Source: Conus ventricosus
Taxonomy: Eukaryota; Mollusca; Gastropoda; Neogastropoda; Conidae
Length of the DNA stretch: 64,000 nucleotides
Reading direction: 5' to 3'
Assembly (NCBI GenBank): GCA_018398815.1
Contig: CM031601.1
Span: forward strand, 20,542,664 to 20,606,663
How positions within the stretch are numbered: the stretch's first letter is position 1; every line of letters starts with the position of its first letter. Shown here piece by piece: positions 1 to 10,927 of this stretch. The translations under genes were made by a program, and so were the position numbers. The notes beneath the pieces were generated by a model, which had not been told where the DNA came from, did no database searches, and saw only the letters and a list, made by a program, of their open reading frames with translations.

Positions 1-139
1 TATAAAGTGACCTTGAAAGTTTTTGATGAAGTTGAGAGTCATTGTGGATGAGTGGTTGTGTGCAGAATGAATGAGCTTATATATCCTGCTAAGGTTTAAG
101 GTAGGTCACTATCACCACAGCTCCAACGTTCTGTGTATA

Positions 140-1097
140 GTTTCTGTACAATCATACACACACGCATGCTCGCACATGCGCACATGCACACACACACACA
201 CACACGTGCAGGCACACATACTCACCAACACACGTATGTATAAATGCAGCCACTTGAATCACAGGCACATTCAAACACACACAAATGTGTGTGCAAACAC
301 ACAAACACGCACAATCCAGCATGATTCATAGGCCAAAGCAAGGTCTAATTTCCCACTCAGCCAGGTTATTTACTACCTCCTCCCCCCAAAAAAAAAAACA
401 ACAACAACACATAGACACCACATTCCAGGGAACAATCCCCACCCCCCTCCCCCTCACACACTCAAATACACACACACACACACTCGAACACACATACACA
501 CACACACGCATTTCGAACACACACATACACACACACACACACTGTAACAGAACCGACCCATACATCAGGAAGCAACACCCATCCTTATATTCCAGCTAAC
601 ATTTCCTACCCATCTACACCATATACATTCAACCACCCACACGCACCAGGTAACAATATCCACCCACACACACCGGGTAACATTATCCACCCACACACAT
701 CAAGTAACAACATCCATTCACACACATCAGGTAACAACAGCCACTCACATCAGGTAAAAACATCCACCTAACCATGTCGGGCAATAGCACCCACTCTACA
801 CATTAAGTAACAACATCATCCACACACTTCAGATAACAACACCCACCTACATACATCGGTGACAGCACACACACACACACACACATCAGGTAACAACAAC
901 ACACACACGCACATGCACGCACACATACACACACACACGTGTGTGCGCACGACACATCACACACACACACACACACACACTGGTTAACAGTAACCACCCA
1001 TGCATATCAGGTAACAACACCTGCCCACACACATCAGGTAACACACCCACTCGCACACATTGCGCAACAACACATACACACCATGTGTCAATATGCA

Positions 1098-1130
<33 letters not shown>

Positions 1131-1250
1131 CACGTTTACAACATGCATTCCAGACCCTTTACACAAGACTCCCCCACACAACATTCACAACAAACACTCC
1201 ACCCCATGTAACAACACCCACCCAAACACATCCTCTTGCACAGAGAAGAT
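140..1250. repeat. CA-rich microsatellites and a ~30 bp ACACATCAGGTAACAACA-type minisatellite
   Basis: Runs of (CA)n and CACACG alternate with degenerate units built on ACATCAGGTAACAACA plus a CACCCAC spacer, most regular at 630-1050. Short reading frames here are rich in Thr/His or Val/Cys only because of the dinucleotide, and I do not regard them as coding. Confidence 0.9.
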
Positions 1251-1488
1251 GAGAGAGAGGGATTCAGAGACGATGATGGAGAAATGTGGTGACAGGAAAT
1301 GATACTAACACACGTTATACCTTCGGCTTTTCACAGCAACAGTACTTGTGAAGTAGATGAGACTACACATATGATAGTGATTAGCAAAAACACTGAGCAT
1401 TTCACAACTGCAAACTGATGATAATCAAGAGCTTGGACTCTAAAAGGTTAAAGAAGCACGCATGACAAATTCACTGTTACAATAGTCT
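1251..1488. other. No gene seen
   Basis: AT-rich unique sequence with no convincing exon, repeat or RNA between the microsatellite block and the SINE. Confidence 0.6.
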
Positions 1489-1760
1489 TTAAGGACCAGT
1501 CATGATGGCGCAGTGGTCAGCATCGTGGATTTCTAGCTGCAAGGTGGTGGGTTTGATTCCCTTCACAGCCTTTTCTTTTTCTGCCCGGCCAGCTCCTACT
1601 CAGACCTGAGTTTGTTTACAGGCTCAATTGGAAAGAGTGGGACCACACAGTCAAGTTTCATCTCCACAAGTCAAGTTTCATCTACATTAATAATGGATGT
1701 GTCTGTGAGAGTTTTCGCTCAACTTCCTGACCGACACTGCAAGTGTCTGTATCTCTCAGG
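1489..1760 (+). mobile_element. tRNA-derived SINE
   Basis: The head carries a box A-like motif (TGGCGCAGTGGTCAGC near 1505) and a box B-like motif (GGTTTGATTCC near 1550) at tRNA spacing, which is the internal RNA polymerase III promoter of tRNA-derived SINEs. A tRNA-unrelated body follows, including a doubled TCAAGTTTCATCT near 1650-1683. The 3' end is not sharp and no target-site duplication was found, so the right boundary is approximate. Its body does not match the three other SINEs in the window, so it is a different family. Confidence 0.6.
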
Positions 1761-2530
1761 GTTGGTTGAATCCGGAATGTATTATGAAAGTAAGCGTTAG
1801 AGTAAAAGCCCTGTCATGCAGTCCAAAACCAAATGGAGCTCCATACTATTCTCCTCATCATCCTCATTCATCATTGATGTGTGACCAAAAACAACAACAA
1901 CAAAATCAAATTCTGTGGCTCTTCATGCCCGATCTCATTGTGACCTCGGTTTGGATTTTCTCTCAGCTTCTTGGTGAATCACGTGAGGGTTACCAGTATC
2001 GGTATAGTGCATGGGGATGTTGTTGAATGGATGGATGTGGTGGCGCCCTCGAAGGGTTGGGGATGGGGAGTGGGGGTGGGGGGAGGGGTGTTCACTCATG
2101 CTATTCCATGACTCGGCTGTTGTTATAGTCAGCAGCGGACTTAGTAGGTATGTTCTGCATATATTGGATCAAGACAGGCACCACTGTAGACCACCTCCAT
2201 ACGTTACTTGGCGGCGGTTTGTAGTTGTGTTCTCCTTGGTTCGGTTGCCTTGTGACGACCTGACATTGACTGCTATGGTGCCGGGGCTGCTGCAGCGGGA
2301 CAAGTAGGATGTGGCTGTGGATGGGGAGCCAGAGTAAACAGTTATGGGGGTTATGTGAGCTGAGAGCAAAAAAAAAAGAAAAGTATTTCGGTAAATCATA
2401 CATCTTTATGCAATTTAACAATTACCAGCTGTTGCATAGCTCAACCCAGCTGTAACTAACAAAGTCTATCGTTAAAAACAAAATCATTATTTCACATGTC
2501 CACCTCATTAAAGTGAGAAATATCTACACT
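1761..2530. other. No gene seen
   Basis: Unique sequence with short reading frames that show no domain or splice context. Confidence 0.5.
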
Positions 2531-3240
2531 TGGGGGGGGGGGGGGGGGGGGGGGGGAGGAGAGTGAGAGAGAGAGAGAGAGAAGATGAGATTAAATTCTT
2601 TATTTACGAGGATGATAGATAAGCACTGATGCACTTTTTTTTTACATCCAGTCCTCGCCCCGAGTAGGGACTACAAATGCAGTGAAATGAAATAATGTAG
2701 AAGAAAGAGCAAAGAAAGAAGAAACCCAAAGAAATGGTCATGCAAATAAGGACATCAAATGAAAATAGAAAAGAAATGAGAAAGAAAAAGGTAAAAATAA
2801 GTTAATAAAGGAGAGGAGGGAGGAGGGTGGGGGGGGGGGGGGGGATTTTGGGGAGAAAATACACACGAAAATAGGCTTGTCAAGCAAAGCATACCCCCCC
2901 CCCCCTACCTCCCCTCCCTCCGCCCCATGATATCATACAAATTTCAAGTACAAAGTACGTTCTTTCATTGTTGCCCGAGTTATATCTATATTCGACAAGG
3001 AAGATCGACAGAAGATGGCGGGCATTATAGAACATGCAACTGGGAGCTGTAGTGTACTAACACCCTCAGTTTAGCATGAGTGATTTAGGGGGCCTATGTC
3101 AAAATCTCTGGTTCTTATGTTTTAATGTGCGAACGAAGTTCAGATTCTGTTTTCATTGTAATGTGATCATTCTATATTTATCATTTGTGGAAGTGAAAAA
3201 TGTTGACCCGAGTCTGTTGGAGCTCTTGGCTGCTGGAGAT

Positions 3241-3280
<40 letters not shown>
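2531..3280. repeat. Homopolymer G/C tracts and GA repeats
   Basis: A poly-G run near 2532-2557 is followed by (GA)n; shorter poly-G (2829-2844) and poly-C (2894-2906) tracts and a second (GA)n at 3249-3279 follow. The sequence between them is purine-rich and holds no recognisable gene. Homopolymer lengths are unreliable in most assemblies. Confidence 0.85.
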
Positions 3281-3281
<1 letters not shown>

Positions 3282-4005
3282 TCTCCAAGGCAACATGAAC
3301 ACGCTCAACCGGTTAAAAAAGCGGAAACAGACGGCGCTGTAGCGTGCGCCATATTTCGAGTTGACAAGCGGCAAGTCGACTATTCTGCTCGACTTAGCTG
3401 AGTTGTCACTTGAGTCCAGACACGTTTCTCATCTTGTTGTGAGAGAGAATTGTTTGAAGGTTGGTTATTGTGGTCCCCAAACTTTGATAATTGCAACAAA
3501 TTAGCGATTTGGTGTAGAAGAAGAAAATCAGTCGTATTGAGATTGTGTGGCAGTTTCCCAACCGATTCTCAAATACTGAAATGGAGGGTTCTGACGATCA
3601 AGCGTTGGCGACACTTGTTTTTAATGCCCATGCTAATGTTATACATGCTCACTGGACAGTTACCATTGACAGAATTCAAGATGATCACTTGTAGTTGTGA
3701 AAGTACTGTTTAACACTCCTGTGGCTGGAAGAAATGAATCTGTTGTGATGACAGAAGAAAACTTAGAATTGCACGTTATGTATAGAAAGTAGTCTATAAA
3801 GTTAATTTCAAAAGTACAAAATCTTAAACACCATCAAAAATCTTGTTGACCTATGGAAATATTTAACCTTTTCAACCCATTGGAGTTTACAATCTGAACA
3901 GTTGCTTCTGCCTAGCCGGTTTATGCTGATCTGCTCGAACAGAAGATTCTCGTATTCACTCTGTATGTAAAAAAAAAGGACTATTTTGCCAAAAGAAACA
4001 TAGAC
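3281..4005. other. No gene seen
   Basis: Unique AT-rich sequence. Short CG-containing stretches occur near 3300-3420, but nothing here supports a promoter or exon call. Confidence 0.5.
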
Positions 4006-4099
4006 CCCCCCCCCCCCCCCCCCCCCCCCCCCAAATACAATACAATGTAATATTTATTCCTTTTGCCCCTTTTGGAGTATGGAGGAAACACACACACAT

Positions 4100-4163
<64 letters not shown>

Positions 4164-4178
4164 AAACACACACACATA

Positions 4179-4228
<50 letters not shown>
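4006..4228. repeat. Poly-C tract and long (CA)n microsatellite
   Basis: About 26 C residues at 4007-4032, then (CA)n from about 4088 to 4228 broken by short CAAT and TACGCG interruptions. Confidence 0.95.
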
Positions 4229-4229
<1 letters not shown>

Positions 4230-4280
4230 GTTTACCTAATGAATTGATATCACCAGATTGTCCATTTTTAGGTGACACTC

Positions 4281-4408
4281 CTATGTACAGAGCAACTGTA
4301 ATGCCTTAGGATCATAAACAGCAATAATAAGATCTCCATCCAGCTTGCTCAGTCGGAGAAGAGGTGTGGCATTGTCTTCTTTCCTGATCAATGTGCACAC
4401 CATCTTAT
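4281..4408 (-). CDS. Possible 3'-terminal exon of an unrecognised gene
   Basis: On the minus strand a good acceptor (pyrimidine-rich, ending TTTCAG, just right of 4408) opens a frame of 42 codons ending in TAG at 4283-4281. The peptide contains MVCTLIRKEDNATPLL and LDGDLIIAVYDPK, which is balanced, protein-like composition unlike the low-complexity frames elsewhere. An AATAAA on the minus strand (TTTATT near 4053) lies about 230 bases downstream, in range for a polyadenylation signal. The exon starts with two bases completing a split codon. I do not recognise the protein. If real, the gene runs leftward and lies upstream of CEP44 on the opposite strand; another possible exon (NLVGFKADLLAQIF, near 4920-4970) may belong to it, but I cannot join them. 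Confidence 0.35.
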
Positions 4409-5950
4409 CTGAAACAAGGAGCAGGAATGTTTGAGGAAGCTCAGTGAAATATATGGCTGTTTTCCGGAAACTGTGGACATCAAAATACAGACCTGCGTAT
4501 ATATACTTTTGGAAAATGAATGCCATTTTACAAAGAATTTGAACTTAAAAGAACTTAAAATACTTCCAAGTAACAAAGTTCTACCATTTTTGTTTAGTTT
4601 GTTTTGTTTTGTACATTACATTGTACAAGTACAACACATTTGATTTGATTTGTGAATATATAGAGTCTAACTCTATCACCAGATATTTAATAAACAAAAC
4701 TTTACATAGCTAGACTGATGGAACTTTGGAACTCCCTGGTTTTTTTTTTTTTTTTTTTTTCCATTTTTTTAAAAGGCATTTTAACTGAATGTAAGATACC
4801 TGCCCCCCTCCCCCCCCCCCCCCTTTTTTTTTTAACTTGTCCAAAATACATCGGTTAGGGAGAGGAGGTTGTCCAGGCACAATTATAGAGGGGGCAGATC
4901 TGAAAAAAAGTTCATAGTCACCATCTGTAAAGATCTGCGCTAGAAGATCTGCTTTAAAGCCAACAAGATTCTGGACTTTTTCAGAAATAAAAAAAATCAA
5001 AGCTAAGCTCCCAGACCATGGGGGAAAAGACCTTAGGCAAGTGCGTTCCCATCCTTGAACACTCTTCTCCATTTTGTGATCTGCATCAGCCTTACAATAT
5101 TGATCAACCTGATGCAGTTCAATGACAATTGACAGGCACTGAGGCAGTAAGATTTATGTTGAGACAGTACAGAAAATATCAGATGTATCAGCATCAACAG
5201 CAGGTGAAATGACCTCTTCAGAAACAACGACAAACAGAAAGATAAGTCATGCAGTACAAACTATAGGACAGCCTTGTGACCATAAAAGACAAAGTAAAAC
5301 TCATTCCAGCACCTCAGCACCAGAGCTGCTTTAAGTTCTCTCAGTTGGTCAGATCTATTGTAGAACACAGTTCAGACAATCCCTTTTCTTGACACGTAGT
5401 CAAACATGACTTAAAGACAGGACTCCCCTCAACACTTTGGTGTCAAGGGTCTCCCAGACTCAATAGAAAAGTCAATTAAAAAAGTAAACAAGGGTTGCTG
5501 TCCACAATCTTTTTGTGGTTCCTAGAGTTTCATAGATTTCCCCATTCAACTTTCAAGTGACAGAATGATCAACAGTGATTTTGGTCACTACAGAAGGAAG
5601 GAGAGGAAGCAAACTATGGCCACATAACAAGGTCCAGTGGCCTTGCTATAACACTTCACCAGGGGACTGTGGAAGGAGGGTGATGGTGAGGAAGACTAGA
5701 TGACCAAAGGACTAAATCGACATTACAGAATACACAGGGATACTGTTTGCACTGTTATAATTGCAGAGACTCTGGCCTCTGCACACAACTGAAAGAGAGC
5801 TGGAGGACCAGGGTGAACAGCTCTTCAGTGCAGCCCCCAAACAACTCTTCGCTGAGTTAACAGAGAAGAAGAAGCATATATATATATAGATCAGTATATT
5901 TAAAATGCCTAAAACAATTTTTAAGTGCTCAACCCCTTGGGGAGCAACAT
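4409..5950. other. Unique sequence, possible introns of the minus-strand gene
   Basis: Contains a poly-T/poly-A tract near 4740 and a poly-C/T tract near 4805-4832. Apart from the short minus-strand coding-like patch near 4920-4970 I see no gene. Confidence 0.4.
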
Positions 5951-6009
5951 TAGTTAAAACAAGTTAAAAGAGGAATCTTAAAACTATCTACAAATTTGTT
6001 TCGAGCGTG
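5951..6009. repeat. Left arm of PLE terminal inverted repeat
   Basis: Reads TAGTTAAAACAAG at the outer end and CGAGCGTG at the inner end. It is the exact reverse complement of 7689-7747, so it carries an inverted copy of the 3' half of the hammerhead-like motif. Confidence 0.9.
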
Positions 6010-6957
6010 GATAACAATCCAACATGTAGACTAATAAACCCATCCAAATCTGAATTAGGCAAAATAAGCAAGAAAATTCTGGAAAAAATAATAAAGAACG
6101 TAAAATCAAACTCTGAATACAACCTCTGGAAGAACACATACGAAGTTATCCAATGGTTAAAAAAACTCAATAAACAAAGTAATACAGTATTCATCACATT
6201 TGACATAGCAGACTTTTACCCATCTATATATGAGGAACTACTCACCAAAGCCCTGAAGTTTGCCAGTACCCACACAGACATAACAGGGTCAGAAATGGAA
6301 ATCATTCTCCACACCAAGAAAACATTACTACACAGCAAAAATGAAACCTGGATCAGGAAAACCAACAGAAACTCAACATTCGACGTAACCATGGGATCAT
6401 ATGATGGTGCAGAAACATGTGAACTGGTCGGACTATTCATGCTGTCCAACATCAAGAAAAAACTCGGAACACAAGTCGGACTATACAGAGACGATGGCCT
6501 TGCTGCACTAACCAACAATCCAAGAACCATCGAAAACAAGAAGAAAGAACTATGCAAAATCTTCCAAAACCACAACTTGAAGATTACCATTGAAGCAAAC
6601 AAAAAGGTAGTGAACTACTTAGACATAACACTGGATCTCAACAATCACATATATAAACCATACAAGAAACCCAACGATACACCTCTTTATGTACACACCA
6701 AAAGTAACCATCCACCATCTGTATTAAAGACCATACCCCATGGCATAAACAAGAGACTATCAAACCTGTCATGCAGTGAGAGAGTGTTCAACAATGCAGC
6801 AGTAGAATACCAGGAGGCACTACAAACAAGTGGATACAATTACAAATTACAATACAACCCAGACAACAAGTCAACACAAATAAAAGCAAGAAAAATAGGA
6901 AAAGAAAAATCATATGGTATAACCCCCCATACGACGGGAAACTCAAAACAAACATAG
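6010..6957 (+). pseudogene. Penelope-like reverse transcriptase fragment
   Basis: The frame holds about 315 residues. It starts inside the RT at NNPTCRLINPSKSELGKISK, then gives the catalytic A motif FDIADFYPSI (near 6200), MGSYDGAETCELVGLF, and the C motif as LYRDDGLAAL (near 6480), where YRDD replaces the common YADD as in this PLE lineage. Further on come VNYLDITLDL and SNHPPSVLKTIPHGINKRLS, conserved in the thumb region. The frame ends at TAG 6955-6957, but homologous sequence continues in the next frame from about 6890 (KIIWYNPPYDGKLKTNIGK), so a frameshift near 6885-6900 separates RT from endonuclease. The start is a truncation, not a true initiation site. Confidence 0.85.
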
Positions 6958-7571
6958 GGAAAGAATTCTTCAAAATCCTAACAACTTCATTTCCAAAAGA
7001 ACACAAACTGTCCAAAATATTTAACAAAAACACTGTCAAACTATCGTACTCATGTATGCCCAACCTCAAAAACCTAATTGACACATCCAACAAAATGAAA
7101 ATCAACACAGCAAAGAAGGGTGAAGAAAGGAAATCTTGCAATTGTACCAGAAAGGAGCAGTGCCCACTAAACAATAAATGTCTTCACAACAACATTGTAT
7201 ACCAGGCTACTGTGACATCAGAAAATGAAAAAGAAACATACATAGGGATCACTGAAAACCACTTCAAAACCAGATATGCAAACCACAAACAGTCATTTAA
7301 TAAAGAAAAATATAAAAACCAAACAGAACTGAGCAAATATATCTGGAAACTTAAAGATGCAAAAACAAGCTACAATATATCCTGGAAAATCATAAAAAGA
7401 GCATCACCATACAGCAATGTTTCAAAAAGGTGCAACCTATGTTTAACTGAAAAATGGTTAATACTATGCAAACCACACTTAGCAACTTTAAACACCAAAA
7501 CAGAAATAGTAAACAACTGCAGGCATAAATGGAAATCGTTGTTAGTGAACACACCCAAAACAAAAACCTGA
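6900..7571 (+). pseudogene. PLE linker and GIY-YIG endonuclease domain
   Basis: In the shifted frame the protein continues through KTNIGKEFFKIL and KIFNKNTVKLSYSCMPNL to a cysteine-rich knuckle (CNCTRKEQCPLNNKC, near 7137-7180). The GIY-YIG nuclease then follows: VYQATVT, TYIGITENHFKTRYANH and ELSKYIWKLKD. In PLEs this C-terminal nuclease nicks target DNA to prime reverse transcription. The open part runs to TGA at 7569-7571. The arginine and the downstream acidic region of the fold look present, but the upstream frameshift means this copy cannot make a fused RT-nuclease. Confidence 0.85.
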
Positions 7572-7664
7572 AAGCCCCCAAAAAACACGTGCAGCCAACC
7601 CGCACGTGCAAACAAACGCAAACGGGAGCCCACACGCTATATAACATCGGCGGTGGGCAAACCA

Positions 7665-7718
7665 AAAACCATCCTGATGACAGCGCAACACGCTCGAAAC
7701 AAATTTGTAGATAGTTTT
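7665..7718 (+). ncRNA. Hammerhead ribozyme-like motif at the PLE 3' end
   Basis: The core CTGATGA lies at 7674-7680 and GAAA at 7696-7699. Stem II can form from AGCG (7682-7685) and CGCT (7691-7694) around loop CAACA. Stem III is the tiny palindrome AAATTT (7701-7706), and the cleavage triplet would be GTA (7707-7709). Stem I pairs 7665-7673 with 7710-7718 with one C-A mismatch. A C-C opposition at the base of stem II makes this copy imperfect. PLEs are known to carry such minimal hammerheads, which can act as dimers because stem III is so short. Activity of this copy is inference. Confidence 0.65.
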
Positions 7719-7747
7719 AAGATTCCTCTTTTAACTTGTTTTAACTA
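7689..7747. repeat. Right arm of PLE terminal inverted repeat
   Basis: Starts CACGCTCG inside stem II of the hammerhead-like motif and ends AACTTGTTTTAACTA. Exact reverse complement of 5951-6009. Confidence 0.9.
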
Positions 7748-7785
7748 TATATATATATATTATATATATATATATATATATATTA
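7746..7785. repeat. (TA)n microsatellite
   Basis: About 40 bases of TA repeat with one TAT-TA phase break, directly at the PLE 3' end. Confidence 0.95.
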
Positions 7786-8296
7786 GAAAGCCTTGAGACA
7801 TATTATTTACACTGCTTCAAACTGATCCTTTCACCCTTTGGTGTGGTTTACTAACATTTGTGTTAGTACTGTAAATAGGGAGCCTAGATACAGCTTTAAA
7901 TTAATCCTTTCTCTTTCTGATGTGGATACCAGATTGTAATTTTGATGTTGTTTGTTTTGTTTCCATTTATTGATTTCTGTGCTTTGGTTCCTACATTATT
8001 TTGATTTCTTTCTCTGCTACAGATCTTTTTTCTTCTTCTTTAAACTGATAGAAACCAAACGAACATAGGAAACAATCCTAATACTTTTATTTTTCTGTTC
8101 AGAATCCCTTTCTGTTAGAGGTTTTTATTTTTGAGGATTTTATTCTCACACCATGATATATTCTGGCTATTAATTATTCTTCCCAATAAAGTTTTTTTAG
8201 ACAAGATTGATGGATAGATTCTTTATGATGATTGATTTTGACCTCGCTGATAGAAATAGGATTGTATCAGTGAGTCTGGGTCTTGACTGTTGACAG
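7786..8296. other. Unique AT-rich sequence before the first coding exon
   Basis: No gene seen. The last bases, ending TTGACAG at 8296, act as the acceptor for CEP44 exon 1. A 5' non-coding exon should lie further upstream but I cannot place it. Confidence 0.5.
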
Positions 8297-8388
8297 ATGT
8301 GTTCAGTGGGCGACTTGAAGAACAACCTGAGGATTCTGCAGAGTGAAGCACGGATGATGAAGTACAACAGGGACTTTGATCTGGAGGG
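8297..8388 (+). CDS. CEP44: CEP44 coding exon 1 (start codon)
   Basis: ATG at 8297 follows an acceptor AG directly, with an in-frame TGA two codons upstream, so this ATG is the natural start. It encodes residues 1-30 plus two bases: MCSVGDLKNNLRIL, then MMKYNRDFDLEG. The family N-terminus has the same xGDLKxxLRxL opening. The donor is GAGG/GTAAGG at 8388/8389. The split glycine codon is completed by the first base of exon 2. CEP44 is a centriole-associated protein that helps centrioles mature into centrosomes. The junction sequence is repeated in the intron that follows. Confidence 0.85.
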
Positions 8389-8800
8389 GTAAGGCATGAA
8401 CGTATAATGCTTCGCCATAAAAATGATTTGCATCTAGATGAGACATTGGCTAGTTGAATGCACAATGCCTAGCCTTTCACAGTCTGGATGAGTAAAACAT
8501 GGAATAATATTGTTTTACAATTCATGATCTGGATAGCCGAGAGATGACATGTAGTGCCATGCTCTGCATGATCTGGATGGCTGCAGCATTGAATTGTAGT
8601 AGGTTGCATTGGTCTGGATAGGTGAGACAAGAACATGGAATGTCTTGCTGTTCATCATCTGAATAAAAGACAGATGGACTTGTATTATCTTGCACTTCAT
8701 GATCGGGATGGCTGAACAGGGTCTTGAATTTAGCAGTGCCTTTCCTTTCCTGAAATGAATGGCAGAGATATGGATTTGTAACACCTTTCACTCATGGCGG
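8389..8800 (+). repeat. Degenerate ~66 bp tandem repeat resembling the exon 1 donor
   Basis: Units recur with the core GATCTGGATGG or GTCTGGATAGGTGAGACA followed by ACATGGAAT, at about 8485, 8525, 8570, 8612, 8655 and 8700. The same core is in exon 1 and its donor (GATCTGGAGGGGTAAGGCAT, 8379-8398). The copies are strongly diverged, so the array is old. Confidence 0.6.
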
Positions 8801-9748
8801 ACAGATGGACCAGTTGCTAGTCATGGCAGACTGAAGTTTACCTTTTATCCTTTAAACAAGTGTATTATGGCTATTGCATGGGTTAACAATAGAGTGCGGC
8901 GGATGGAATGCTATGCTGGACCAACAAATGGTCAAGCAAAGAACACTTTGGATATCTGCTAGGGAGTTAATATGAAAACAGTCAGTTCATTCGACCAGTA
9001 AGTAGTGTACAGCATCGTAAAATGGTACCTGGCAGTAGTTCCTAGAGCTGCAAGCTGGATTTCAGCAGCATGTGGCAAGGGGTAAGCTGGAGATGAAACT
9101 ATCAAGTTATCTATTGACTCCCATAGAGGTGTTACCCAGTGGCATTCCTGTATAAATGCCAGAGAAAAAGAAGAATTTCTTTTTGATCCATCTACTGTGA
9201 GAACAGCTTGTCAACAAAAATCGGACCCATGAGTAAAATGTCAAGACACTTGACCGAAAAGACATAAAATATACCATTTCCACTATTTTGCAATGTACAA
9301 ACTCCATGAATAAAGCCCCACCGTTGTCGTGCCAATTGGACATAAACATCCACTGATTACGTCAGGTAACTGTCAGTAGACCTGGTCCAGCCGTAAATGC
9401 CAGTTGAATCACCCACTTTGTGCGTACCAGCTTCAAAAGAGCTGAGACCAGGTAACCGCTCGACCAGGGCTGACATGGGATTCAAGTGTGCTGCTGTCGG
9501 GTTACTTTGGTCATGTAATAACTAATATGAATGAATTTATCAGCTGTATGATTAAAGTTTGTTGAAACACTCATACCCATAGCTGGTTGAGTAATTTTAT
9601 GACAAAACTGATATGTACGACACACCTAGTAAGGCATATGACAATATCAAAACTAATTTTAATATTATGATGTACTGTAACAATCAAGGGGGTTTAATGA
9701 TGATGATGATGTGACGATGGTGTATTCTTTAATAGTGATAGTAATTAT
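8801..9748. other. Intron 1, no gene seen
   Basis: Unique intronic sequence. A short reading frame at 8759-8962 shows no domain. Confidence 0.5.
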
Positions 9749-10305
9749 CAGGGGTTCCATTTATTGCAAAATTTTGCGTAATTATTGCGTTTTTCTGCCT
9801 TCCTACGCATTTTTTTCGCGGCCGTGCGTTTAGCGACGCAATTTTCCCAGGACCCTGTTCTCAACCGCAAGCCTATATCAGAGGGGCAAAACACGGCACA
9901 GACCTACAGCAGACTGCTTGACACTGCCAATTAGTGATAGTGCGTGCACATTTTACTCTGTGGCACTCGCTGACTTTTTGCTAGATCAAGAATGTTCCAA
10001 AACGCCTCATCCTTTCTCCCCTCGAAATAAAATGGAATCTTTCCCGCGTCTGCGATGGTGCCATCTTCCAATCGGAATACGTTATGACTTCCCACGCACA
10101 CACGATCATCCCACGTGATTCTGGATGCCAGAGTGCGCCCATTGATGGTGCGCCCATTCAGCGGTGTTAAGGCGCGTGATTCAGAGCTGTTTTGACGGGA
10201 GTGAGTACAGTTTACTTTGTTACGCATTTTTTTTCAGCGCTGACGCAATTTTTGCGGAGGCGTGCGTTTCTTGGCGCAAAAACTAAAAAGTCAGTGGAAC
10301 CCCTG
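9749..10305. mobile_element. hAT-like non-autonomous DNA transposon
   Basis: The 557-bp unit starts CAGGGGTTCCAT and ends AGTGGAACCCCTG, giving an 11-12 bp terminal inverted repeat of the CAGGGGTTCCA type. AATTAT flanks it on both sides (9743-9748 and 10306-10311), a possible shortened target duplication (hAT elements usually make 8 bp). Near each end are related GCGTTT/ACGCA-rich subterminal stretches, for example TACGCATTTTTTTCGCGGCC and TTACGCATTTTTTTTCAGCG. A minus-strand frame inside (VCVGSHNVFRLEDGTIADAG, about 10040-10100) is protein-like but I do not recognise it. It sits in CEP44 intron 1. Confidence 0.75.
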
Positions 10306-10311
10306 AATTAT

Positions 10312-10927
10312 GATGATGATGGAGATGATGGTGTCTCCTTTGATAATAATAATGATGATGATAATTTGATAGTGAAGTATGTGTGTGTGTGTGTGGGTAA
10401 GGTTCACACTGATCACAGAAATCTGGAAAAGTCAGTGTTTTTGAAGTTATGTTCGATAATTGGAAAAAAAATCAATAACTGGAAAAAATCATGGAAAAGA
10501 AAAGAGTAAAAATTTGTGGAAAGTCGGAATTTCCTCATTGTTGCATACCTTTTTGTTAGTGAAATGAACCAAAAGAAGACGGTGCTAATTCTATCTCACT
10601 CAGACATGAGGCCCTGAATAAAAATGAAGATTTCATACTCGTTTCACTGGGTTACCTGTTTAACATGGAGATGGGCTACAGATTCTTTTACACTTGCGTG
10701 AAACTCCACATTCAAAGGCATTAACTTCATTCTATGGATTTTCAGCTGTGTTAAACTAACTGCGGGTACATATATGAAGAAAAATCTGTCAAGGAAAAGG
10801 AAATTTCCACAGGAACATTCAGGTAAAGGTCTGGGAATTTATCAGAAATTAAGAACCATCTGTGTGTGTGTGTGGGTGGTGTTAGTGTTCTTGCAGTAGT
10901 TACATGTAACTCTTTGTGTCTTTGCAG
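10312..10927. other. Intron 1, no gene seen
   Basis: Contains short GAT/AAT triplet repeats near 10312-10370 and GT repeats near 10381 and 10862. The end (CTTTGCAG at 10920-10927) is the acceptor of exon 2. Confidence 0.6.

Larger units (their letters stand above)
5951..7747 (+). mobile_element. Penelope-like retroelement, 5'-truncated, flanked by a 59-bp inverted repeat
   Basis: The element holds a broken reverse transcriptase, a GIY-YIG endonuclease and a hammerhead-like motif, the trio that marks endonuclease-positive Penelope-like elements (PLEs). Its outer 59 bases (5951-6009 and 7689-7747) are exact reverse complements by eye. The RT begins abruptly at 6010 at a point that is internal to full-length PLE proteins, so the 5' part is lost and the left arm is an inverted copy of the 3' end. 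It lies upstream of the first CEP44 coding exon and is bounded on the right by (TA)n, which hides any target-site duplication. Confidence 0.85.

Noticed and set aside
140..1250. Small proteins in the CA-rich region
   Set aside because: Composition is dictated by dinucleotide repeats; there is no splice or domain evidence.
9918..10227. Independent host gene on either strand
   Set aside because: The frames lie wholly within a small inverted-repeat-bounded element, so they are treated as part of the MITE.
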